NCBI GenBank assembly: GCA_016928155.1
Contig: JAFGLG010000014.1
Span: 1-33,386, forward strand
Origin: Candidatus Woesearchaeota archaeon
Lineage (GTDB): Archaea; Nanobdellota; Nanobdellia; Woesearchaeales; JAFGLG01
Direction: 5' to 3'
DNA: 33,386 nt
Position numbers and translations under genes: made by a program. This document shows positions 18,501 through 30,500 of this stretch, piece by piece. The stretch's first letter is position 1, and each line of letters opens with the position of its first letter. The notes below the pieces were generated by a model. It saw only the letters and a list, made by a program, of their open reading frames with translations. It had not been told where the DNA came from and made no database searches.

Positions 18501-21500
18501 ACCAGTGATGGATGTTCTGAATGTTGGTGACTGGTATTATCTGCAGCAGACTCAGGGAATGAGGCAGTTTGGAGAACAAGAGCACATCATAAATTCCAGA
18601 TATAAATCAATAGAAACTGCCTTGGCTAATGCCATGAGCCAGGACCCAGAGCTTCTGCTCAGGGGCATAAGGGCGCAGTATGGCGGAGAGCCTCTGTCAG
18701 CTGAAGACTCCAAAAAATTGTTTGGCAATGGCTTCACCCAGAAGGACCTGAATCATCTGAGGAATATTGATGCAGAGAACAGGGGTGCGCTCTCGGCGAT
18801 GCTGGCAAAGAGGAGTGCTGATTCTTCTTCTGAATTCAGAAACATTGACACTTTCTACACCGCTCTTGCAGATAATTATCAGCAGATAAGGGACATAAAC
18901 CGCTTCTCGAAGGAGAAATGGGGATATGATGAAGATGGTCATCATATGTTCGGGGATATTTGGTACAACCAGATACCAGCAGGAGCGACACAGCCGGTCA
19001 CTGCAATAACCCAGGCATTGAAGAATCTTGCGTGGGACTCATGGAATTATGACGACGAAAGCATCCATGATCAGACCAGCACATTCAGGGAACAGAGCAG
19101 GGCTATCTGGAACATGGAAGCATTAGGTCTGAGCGCGACAGATGTCGCAAGTATGGAAAATGAAGAACTGAAAAGAATGCTGACTGAGGTAAACTCAAAA
19201 TTGAATCCGCAGCAGATTTCGACCATGGCCCAGAATATGAGGTCTGCTGCAGACAACAATGCGCAGCTGCTGCTCTCAAGAGCAGGTGATGCCAGCAGGA
19301 TGGGAGATTTTGCTGGAGCTGATTCCCTCAGTGCCAAAGCCTACTCCACTCTTGCTGACCAGGCCTATTATCTTAACAGGTTTGATGATGCTGTGAACTA
19401 TGCACGCACTGCCGCTGATCTTGATGATGATTATTCTGGGGATTATGCTTGGATGATGACAAAAACAATAGCGACTGAGAATGCCATAAAAGTCGGAGAA
19501 GCAGCAAGGCAGGTAGGTGACCTATATGTTGTGATGACTGTTGCTGGAGCTACATTCAGTAAATTACAGAATGGCTTAACAAGAATCATACCCCAGAGAT
19601 GGACAGGCATTGCTCCTGCTGAGACAAGAGTAATAGACCAGATGATCGCCCGTGAAGCCAGTCTAGGTACCACAAACATGCAAGCCATTGGGAATATGGC
19701 AAAGAATTCGTTGAAGGAATTCAACAAATTCTATAACCCACTGGAGTCCAGGGCTTGGACCATGAACCTTGAACTTGGAGCAGTTCACCAGGCAATTGAG
19801 GGTGTATCAAGTTCAATGCATGGAGAGAGCATGGGGCCTTATGATCCTAACTCCGGCGAGAAGGCCTTGTATTTCAACATTGCTCTCTTTGCAAAGCATC
19901 TCTATTCAGCAGCAAAAGGCAAAGGTACCGGTCCCTTGGAGACCCGTCCTGAATATGAGACCAGGGCTAGTAAGAATACTGCTCTGACCACCAGCAAAAA
20001 TGCACAAGGGGGTACTGAACATTTCATAGGCCCTGAAGGTAACAGGATAAGAATAAACGGAGAGAGTGTGGTAAGGGATGGGAAAACATATACGATAGAA
20101 GTGGAGACCACAGCACTTGGAAATGAGAGGATAATGCTGCGGGATGCAACAGGCCAGAGGACACAGATTGCCAGGAACAGCATCCTTGATCTGCAATTCA
20201 GAGATCCAGTTTTGAGCACCCGTATAGCTGATATGAAAAGCCAGATAAGGACAGATGCATTGATGGAGATTGCCCGGAATGAGGTCAACAAGAATCTGGA
20301 TGAGATTGCCAGATATGGGATTCCAAAGGGAACAACTGTTAGGGAAGAATTTGACACATCCACACCTGAAGGATTGAGGAGGCTTAGTGACCAGATGAGT
20401 GTCCAGAGATTGCTTGAGAGCAGTGAATACAAAGCATTATCATCTGACAAGCAGAGGGAAGTGCTCAGCCTGCATGACCAGATAATCTCCAGGTCCTTTG
20501 AGGCAAGAGCTTCAGATATTGATTCAAGATTAAGCAAAGCAAGAACAGACTTGAGTGATATGCAGACAAGAGGATTGGATACTAGAGCAATTGATGCTCA
20601 GAGAGCCATAGTGCTTGATTTACAGAAGGCGTATGGTGCTGAAAGCAATAAATTTGCTGAAATGCAGAGGGCTTCTTTATCAGAAGCAAAAAAGCATCTT
20701 CAATCTGAACTTGATACAAGAGGATTATTCAGCAGGAGCCAAGCAGAGATTCAAAGAAGCATTCTGGAGAACGAGCTTCGCAGCAAAATGCTTGAATTCG
20801 GATCAAAAGGTACAGAGAAAACCGATAGGGAGTATGATATAGAGATTGCTGAGATAAGATTGAAAGATCTGGAAAGCAGAGCCAGGACCTCGGAGAATGC
20901 TGAAGAAAGACAAAGACTTTCAGAGCAGGCAAAAACACAGAGATCAGAAGTTGAAAAGATGAGGGATTCGCTTCTGGATATTGATGCACAGTACCTGCAG
21001 ACCCAGATTGATACCCATAGAGCACAAGCAGCTTTGCTGGAAGCTACCAAATCAAGATTATCAAAGGCAAGGAAAGACCAGGCTGATACAGAAATACAAA
21101 CGCAGGAATCATTAATTGAATTGGCTGAAAGACAGAAAAGATTGATTGCCGATGAGAAAGCCGCTATTGAAGCTATGGCCAGGGTTTCTGGTGCCAGCCA
21201 AGATCATATTCAAAGGATGACCGAGTTAAGGGATACATACGAGCAGGCCAGGTCAAGATTAAGGGAAGCAGAGAGATTATTGGAGAATGCTGCAGAAGCT
21301 GAGCATATAACTATCCTCGACACACAGAGAACTCTTAGACAGACTGAACTGCAGGCCACAGTCCAGGAAGCGCTGTCTGTAGAATACAGCAGGATGACAG
21401 GAGTCGAAATAGAGGCTATGAAAACCAAGAAAAATAATCAAGAGCAGAAATCATCATGGCAGGAACAGGCCGGAAAGGTTTTGGAGTCGCAGAAAAAGGC

Positions 21501-24500
21501 TTTGGAATCCAACATTGAGATGCTTAAACTGGGCGGCGGATCAAAAGCGCAGATTGATGTCCAGTTGGGAAGGCTTAGAGAAGTAGAAGCAAGACTCAAA
21601 GAGCTCGAAGGATTAAAAGAAAAATCCGATTCAGAAGTCTCTGAGTTCATATCTAAAGAATCAAGTAGTGTGGATTCTCCGATATTAAATCAGTATGCAT
21701 TGCCTTCAAAGCCTGTTCTGGATAGGGGGATCCAGTTTGATATTGCTTTAAGTGTCACTGAGGCGATGAAAGCACAAGTAACTGGCCAAACCCCGTCAGC
21801 AGCAAAAGCGAAGAGGTTAGTTGAAGAGATCTATGACGCTGTTGAGAAATGGAGATATGAAGAGGGTAAACAGCAATATTTCACAGACGGCAAATTGAAT
21901 TTGCAGGGGATTGAATATCTCACCCGAGAGTATCTGCCGGAATTCTTCAAGGATGCCCTGAAAAACAAGAATCAGGTTGATGCGAAAAGTGGAGAGAAAC
22001 TGGTCGAAGAGAGTGATTTTGGGAATGTGATTTCTGCTGTAAAGAATGCCCTGCTTGGTGAAGTGACACTTCCTAAGAATGCCAGGGAAGCATTTCAGCC
22101 GTTTGCTGAATCAACCAGAGGTTCGTTTGACAGGCTCCTGACAAACAGCGAAATAGATGCATCAACAGGAAGGCTTAAGGTAAAAGCAAATGCTGATCAG
22201 GAATACAAGGATCTTGTGGATGAATTGAATAAAAGGCTTGATGTCTTGGAGCAATTGATGCGGATAAAGGAGGGATGGCCTTCAACCCAGCATTTCAACG
22301 CAGCCCAGGTAGAGTTTGCAGTGAGGTTCCTCCAAGCTTCAAATGGAGCTTATGAGATAGGCACAGGTGTTGGGAAGAGTTCTGTGCTTGTCCACATGGA
22401 AGCTATGTTTGACACTGGCAATGGCAGGAAAGCCATGGTTGTCGCCCCTGACAGCACTAAGCTGCAGGAGATGGTCGGGATAAGACTGCCGAATGGTGAG
22501 TACAGCAGGCTCAGGGTACTGTTCAATGAAAATACAGGAAAGAGAGCGGTTGTTATTGAAAAAGGAAGGACTGATTATGAGAAAATAAGGGATAGCTTGC
22601 GTGATGCAGATGCTATTTACACAACTCCTGAATTCCTGCTGGAGGTTAAGCTGGAGCTTCGCAAGCAGTTTGAGCTTGGGCCAAAGGCAGATGCAAACCG
22701 GATAAGGACCCTGACTGAAATCTATGATACAGTCAAGAGGAACATCGCGACAATAGATGAGATCCATCTTCTTGCAGAGGCAAACAGCAGGTTGAGGGTT
22801 GGCGGAAATGACAGGCCGGCCTCTGTAGAGAACAAGGTTGCTGCAATACTGATTGATGAGATATTCAAGAGAGCACAAATAGATGTTAATAACCCTGCTC
22901 AGGTCCAGACCCGAATTGATGTTGAGGGCAGGAATATTGAAATGCCAAATCCCGTGCTGACCGAAGCAGGGAGAAGTAAATTTATGGCTGAAGCTCAAAA
23001 ACTTGGGATCACAACTGAAGCCGGATTGCTGAAATACCTGAAAAGCAGGGCATTCAGGGATAAGGCAAGGGAGTGGGGTATCACAGATTACAATGCAGAT
23101 ACAGTATTTACTGCGATGAGATCGGCAGGACTGACAAATTTTGAAGGCCAGGGTATGACCGCTTCCACTAACGCCAAGCTTGAGGCCATGAGAAAAGTCT
23201 GGGAGGGTGACCTGGGTTATGAACCTGGTCAGGGCGGCAGTCAGGGAAGGGTTGTTCCTATCTCATTCTACCGTAATGCGCCTGATATGCGGCTTGGGAA
23301 TGAAGTCTATTCCTTGGCTGTTGAGATTGAATGGGCACAGAGAATCAAAGAAAAGCCGAATCTGGAATCAGTGAAGACCAGCGGGGATGCTACAAGTGTG
23401 GATTATTACAGCATTGTGAGGGACATAACAAGCTCGGGGAGATTGAAGGGATTCTCTGGCTCCAACATGAATGTCGAGACACTGAGGATGATGTTCGGAA
23501 TCGAAGGCCAGTATAGCCTGAATCCTATGGCAAAATATTTCAGTGATGTCATGCCTGAATTGCCGGGAGGCTTCAGATCAGAACCGATTCATACCATAAC
23601 AGACCGAAAGGTTACTATCGTCAATAATATAGAAGAATCTAATATGAGAGGCAAGTCTGTAGTTGACGGGACAGGCGGAACAGATGGCAAATTAACAAGG
23701 GATAAATTCCAAAGGGATAATATAGGGCTTGATCAGTTGATAAGTCTTACTGAATCAGGGACAGAATGGGTACACCGAAAGTATAATGCAGAAACAGGTA
23801 AATATACTGAAACAATAATGACAGCAACTGAAGCAAAGAAGTTCATTGATGGAAAGAATCTGGCTGAAGCTAATATTGCTATCTTGGCAAACAAGGGCAA
23901 CAAGTTTGGCCTTGATTTTGTTGTAAAAGGGGACTTTATGGTCCTGACTGATGCAAAAACAGATATGAATTCTGTTATTCAGGCCCTTGGAAGAGCAGAT
24001 AGGGGAATTTTTGAGAATGAAAAAAGCATAACTCATATTGGTTCTGAATCCACTGTCAGGGAGTTGTTTGATCTATACCAAAGGAATGGAAAGGAGAATC
24101 TGCAGAGGTCAAATCTTCAGGAACTGGAATCTGCTATCCATTCCATGGCCAATGATATTATCAGGGAAGCTAGGGATGCCACATTGAATCAGATGTCAGC
24201 TGAAGGTACAACAGCAGAAAGGAGGGCAGAACTCCAATCCCAATGGGATAAACTCCAAGAGGCTATAAAAACAAGAAGACAGGAGCAGGGTTATGAGCAA
24301 TTCCTGAGGACAGCAAAAGCAGAACAGAGCATAACTTACCTGCAGGAGAGTTTGGCAAGAGAGTATGAATCAGTCAGGAGATTGATATCTGAACTTAGTT
24401 TGCAGGGAGAAGCTAAGACTATACTCGAAACAGCTACAGGAGAAAGGGCTCCGATACTGGAATTTGCACGAACTGAAAATCAGGGTGCAAAAGGCATCCT

Positions 24501-27500
24501 GAATGCAAAGAGTTTCGCTGAGTTCGCAGATATTTTCAGGGGAAGGGTTACTCGTGAGATGCTCCCGGAATATACCGCAGGCACATCTCAGGTTAGGTCA
24601 GAGATTGTGAGCGAGACTGTAAGGGTAGCAGAAGCCAGAGATGTTGCAGCTCAAAGGATGGATACTGCAGTCAGAGAAGTGGGAGAAAGGGTAGATATAA
24701 TCAGGGCTCAGAACAGAGGAAGAGACATTGAGACCCCGAATCAGGCAGCATTTGCCCCTTTGTTTTTCTTTGGTCATTCTGATGACAAAGCAAGAGAGAT
24801 GTATTACAGGCTTACTAATCTCAGGAGCATGATGGGTCCTGTGTCTTCTGCACTTGCTGTATTTGATGAGACTATATCAGCGGAATCTCTTGTTGATATG
24901 CTGATGTCTGTTGATGCTAACACTATCCAGATAGCAACACCGACTTGGGAAATGACGACATCCACTCTGCAGAGTCTGCAGGAAAAAGGAATAATAGGAA
25001 AAATCAACTTACAAGGTCAGACTGCAAGTTTCCAGTTCGGTGAAAGGCAGATAACCATCCAATATCTTGGGAATCAGCAGACAATAAATCCACAAGAAAT
25101 GGAATATCAGGTTTACTATGCAGCAGCAGATTTGACACCGCAACAGATAGAATCAGGCATATCAGGTCTGCAACAAGGTGGCTTCTATATCAACAGGGCA
25201 GAGACTGGCCAGGTCCATGTCGCTGATGGCTTGCTCCCAGTATCAATGGGTTCACTGAACACTTTACCAAGTGCAGTCCAGACTGCAATGGGATTGAGTT
25301 CACCAAATGCATTGGCTGAACAGAATCAGCACCAGCTCTTTACAAAACCAGGTGCAAGAAGTATAAATGACCAAAACCGGCCTTTCCTGACACAGATAAT
25401 GGACAAGCTGAATGGATTGAATCAATTCACGCAAGAAGGTATCACATCTCAAACAGTCTCACAGACAATCACAGAAATAGCCGCATTGATAGCAAAGCTT
25501 CCTGCTGGTGAACAGCTTGGAGTGGCATCTGAGATAGCCCATTATCTTGGATCAAGAGAATTCAATGAACTGCTTCCAGCAACTGCTGTTGACAGCCAGA
25601 GTCAGTATGTTGCTGAATTCCTGGATTTGACTGCGAATGTCGCCTTGCCTGCTGTTGTGACTGCAGAATCTGCCCAAGTGACTCCGAGTGCCCCAAAAAT
25701 CCCTAACTTCATCTCGACAACACCAAAGACAGAAACCTCATTCGACCTCGCCCCTAACACTTATGTTGACAGGAACAATCCGCAGAACTCATACACATTC
25801 AATGATGATGGCACAATAACCTTTGGAGAAGGCGCAGATCAGAGGACATACACCCTTACTCATGTTGGTGATCAGCATTACTTCATCTCAAATGATAATC
25901 CTCAGGAAGCCCTGGCTTTTAGGACAGTCACAACATCTGTAGGTGAAGTTGTAAAGGAGACCAGAGAGATAGGAGTTATCAATCTTGGTAATGAGGTCAG
26001 GTCTCCAGGTTGGACAGATGCTAGGAGAGCTGAACTCAGCGCAGAGAGGGTCAGGGATAATCTCCTGCTTCCAGGAGAGGCTGCAAGGTATACAGTAATT
26101 GGAGATAAAGCTCAAGGTGTGACAGAATTTGAGGAATTTGTTTCACTATTAATGACAGATCCTAGAGCTGCAAGAGCCAGCAACTCTGAAGCTTATGATT
26201 ATTTTGTGGAGAATTATGAGGACCGGGTGAGGGAACTCCAAGCCAAGGTGGACGAGCTCCAGCAGGAGAGAGATCAATTGGAAAAGGATTCCTTGAGGCA
26301 GAGGGCACTTAATGATAAGATAGCAGAGATACAGGCATCGATTGCATTTGAAGGCACACCAGAACCTCAACAGGCTGCACAATATGCCCCATTGCTTGTC
26401 AAGCCAACATCACAGATTGTCACTGAAGCCTTCATAGATGCAGATATGCAGGCATTGATAGCTTCGCAAGAAGCAGTGGACTTGAGATCCCTTAATGTAA
26501 ATCAGAGATCTAGAATAATTGAGGAGATATCAAAAGCGATAACAATAACCAGAGGAGAAGTGGTTGTGTCTCAAGGAATGGATCTTGATTCGGTCATCGG
26601 AAATGCAATCAAGACACATGCCCCTTCATTATTTGAAAGAACAGAAATCAAGGACCAACTAGTTGAGACTGTCTGGGATACAATCACAGATAGGCATTTA
26701 CCTAAGCAGTTCACAGCCCCTGTCGCTACACTTAATGATGATAGGTTAAAAGAGGTTATGCAGCTTGAACTTACCCCTGTCTCTGAACCTGCAGCTGGAC
26801 CAGCTGAACCTGAGGCATCTACAGAACCAAAAGCGCCAGCAGCTGAAGAAGCTCCTGCTCAAGAAGCACCAGCCCAAGAGCCTGTTGCAGAAGCTCCAGC
26901 TGGATTTACAGATGAACAGAGTAAAGCCCTCACCGCAGCATTGACCTCTCTTGGATTAAATACTGCAGGAATAGATCCTGTAATTGCCTGGGATGTGTTG
27001 AGACAGATCTCAAGAGAGACCCTGGCTTCAAATCCGAGAGGATGGTGGAATTTCATCTCCAACAGCAGGGCAAGTTACATCAGAGGGATTCAAGAAAAGT
27101 TAGATAGTAACTCTCAGGATCCCACTGTCCAGGCCCAGATAACGATTCTTGAAGCTCTTGCATCCAAAGGACGGGGCTCAACAAGGATAATGCAGGATTT
27201 CCTCAACGCAGCAAGACAGAACCCGAGGACAATTGAAGAGGCAAAGGCTTCTGCTATTTATCAATTCCAAGGTGTGATATCTGATATCCAGAAAGAGATC
27301 AACAAGTGGAATAGTGCTAATCATGATCAGCAGATTGAATTGACTGAAAATGCATTGGTCCAGACTTATGAAGCCATGACCAAACCTAATGGATACTTAC
27401 AGAACCTGAAGAAGGGTGGTTGGTTCTGGGGAAGGATGCTGCCAAGAGGAGGCACTGCTGTACTGACTGATGCGAGGAAGGTTGTTAAGGAACAATCATA

Positions 27501-30500
27501 TGATCCCACTAACCCAAGTGAATATATTGCTTCAAAGATCATTGTCGATCAGGTTGGTGCTTCAAGGCTTGTTGCTGCAATAAAATATGGTTTCCTAGGC
27601 CAGATAGGTGGAGCATTCGGAGCAGCAGGTCTTAGCACAGCAGTAGGCACTGCACAGACTGCAGGTTATGCTGGCAAAGTAACTGCAGCCATAGTATTAG
27701 GTGGTGGAGCATTGACAACAGCATTAGGCATACCTGCTCTTGCTACAGCAATAGGTTACATAAAATCATCCCCATACAGCAGGGCATTGGCTCTCGAGAA
27801 GAGATTCAGTGATGCCAAGAAGGCAATAGAAGGGTTATCACAGACTTCAGCCCAGCAGCCTCAGCAAGCCCAAGAAACCCCAGAGATGAAGACCTCAAGT
27901 ATCAGTAAGGGTCAGGTTGGACATTTTGAATACCCCACAAGCAACGGAAGATTACTAGGCTTCACCTCAATAGGTGGAAGGCAATCCAATGAAGATGCGA
28001 TTGCTTCATATTCTGATCCTTCAAACAGCAGGACTTATCTTGTCGTAGGAGATGGTGTGGGAGGTCATTCTGCAGGAGAAGTGGCTAGTGATATATTTGC
28101 AGAAACCGCTTTAAAAACCCTGAAATCAAAAGCTGGTCAAGAAGACGCAATTCATGATGCATTTGTTTCTGCAGCTATTCAAATTGATCTATCAAGGACT
28201 CCTGATAAGAGTAATATGGGTACAACAGGGGTTATTGTAGAAATTGAAGGGGATATAATGACGCATGAGCATCATGGCGATTCAAAAATAATGGTTTTTG
28301 GCAAGGATGGAAAGATCAAGTACATCACTATTGAGCATAGCGCGCTTCAGGATATGTTTACCGGAAATACAGAAGGATTTGCGACAACCCAAGATATTGA
28401 AAGTCAGAAAAAAACCAACCTACTCGCCAGTGCGATTCTGAGTAGTGTAAGCAATGATCCTGGACAATCAAAATTAGCATCAGAGAATCATGATACTTTT
28501 GTCAATGTGAGAGATGCAACCCCTGATCAGTTGAGCGATCATGGGTATATCCATCCAGATTTGATGACTGAAGATAGAGTATCAAGAGTTATTACTCTTG
28601 AAGAAGGCGATGTTGTTGTTGTAACTAGTGACGGATTGACAGATTATGCTACATTGGCCCAGATCAGTGCTCAGATAAGGGGTTCTGTCTCTGACATACA
28701 ACAAGGCCTTGCCCAGGCTGCAACTCAAGGAGACATAAGAGATAATCTTGGTTTCATTGTTTATCAGCACACGAGCACTCAAGTTCCTGAACAGCCATCA
28801 CAGACAGAAACAGAATCAGCAGCACAGGCAGCCGCCCTCGTCACACCGACAACAAGAGGGGAACAGAGGGCTTCTTTGCAGACTCTGAATGAGAGGTTCG
28901 GAGATGAATATAAAGGTAGGATAGACTTGATGGCTGCTAGGCTAGAGCTGGCTCTCCCTGCAGGTATCACATTGGACAATCTGAGAGAGCTTCATGATAC
29001 AAGGATACCACTGGCTACTGAAAGTGGTCTGGTCCAGGCCACTGTGAGGATAGGCACAACTGCAGATGGTGCAAAGGCTGAGCTCACTCCAGATGGCTGG
29101 GTAATCACCTTGGATCCTAGTAGGATAGGACAACAGGTGCAGGGCATCGAAGGCACTGCACAGGACATTGCAGTCAGGGGCATCGAAGGCACTGCACAGG
29201 ACATTGCAGTCAGGGCTTTCATCGTTCATGAGCTTGGTGAGATATACACGAGGAATGATCCGTTGCTGAGAGGTTTAGAGAACATAAGGCCGGTTGCTCA
29301 TATCGCTGCGACAATAGCTACTAAGAATTATGTGAGAGCTAATGTACCAAGAGCAGATTACATCAGCATAAACAATGCTATCAATGCTTTGCTGGCACAG
29401 TCGCCTGAGCAGACTGCTCCTGTTGGGCAGCCTTCACAGGGATTCTCATCGAAGCAGATCTCCAATGCAGAATATATCCTTGGGGCGCAGGACCGTCTTA
29501 TTCCTGAAGAAGATTTGGATAAGATTAATAAAGCTGAAGAGGCCCTTAATAGGTTGCCATCAGTGACTCTCTTGTCCAACCCTTATGCTGAGGCTGATGT
29601 CGGGATATTGGGCAATAAGGGCGCAAAGCTCCTGGAGCTGAAGAGAATGGACCAGAATGTTCCTGAAGCCTTCATACTGAACCAGGAGGCCTTCAGGCAG
29701 TATGCAAAGGGAAGATCATTGCCTGTTGAGCTTCTCAGGGAGATCCGTCTGGCATTGATGGGACTTGAGATGCAGACAGACAGGTATTTTGGTGACTCAG
29801 AGAACCCGTTGTTCCTGTCAGTCAGGTCTGGCTCTTCTGTATCCATGCCTGGTGTTCTTGAGACTGTCCTGAACATAGGCCTGACCCGTGATACTATAAC
29901 TGCATTAGGGAGGCAGATTGGTGTTGAAGAGGCTGCTTATACATTCAGGAATTTTGTCCAATCCTACTCTGAGACTATACTCCATGAGCCTTCTGGTGTG
30001 ATAGCAGTTGAGGATCATATTGCAGAGCTGAAGGCATCAGGAGGCCTGACTCTTGAATCTCTTGTTGATATCGTCGATAGGTATAATGCGCGGAGGGCTT
30101 CTGCTGGTCTCAGCGAGATCCCACAGACTCCATTGAGCCAGATGAGGCAGGCTATAGTGGCTGTGTATGAATCATGGTATTCTGACAAGGCTGTTGAATA
30201 CCGCAGGAGCAGGGGCATCTCTGATTCTATCGGTACTGGGATTACAGTCCAGAGGATGGTGTTCGGCAATGCAGCTGAGACAAGAGGTGTTTCAGCTTCA
30301 GGTGTAATCCTATCAAGGAACCCGAACACAGGCGAGCCAGGGATGGTGGGCAACATGGTGAGAGGCGGCCAAGGGGAAGCTGTTGTTTCAGGGACTCAGG
30401 AGACAAGGCCCATCTCTGATCTGAAGGGTATTGATCCTCAGCTGTATTCAAGGCTTGAAGCTGTATCAATATACATTGAATCACAGTTCAAGGATATGGT

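Noticed and set aside
29218-29240. VHELGE in the giant protein as a zinc protease site
   Set aside because: A zincin needs HExxH; the sequence is HELGE, lacking the second His, and no third ligand region was seen.
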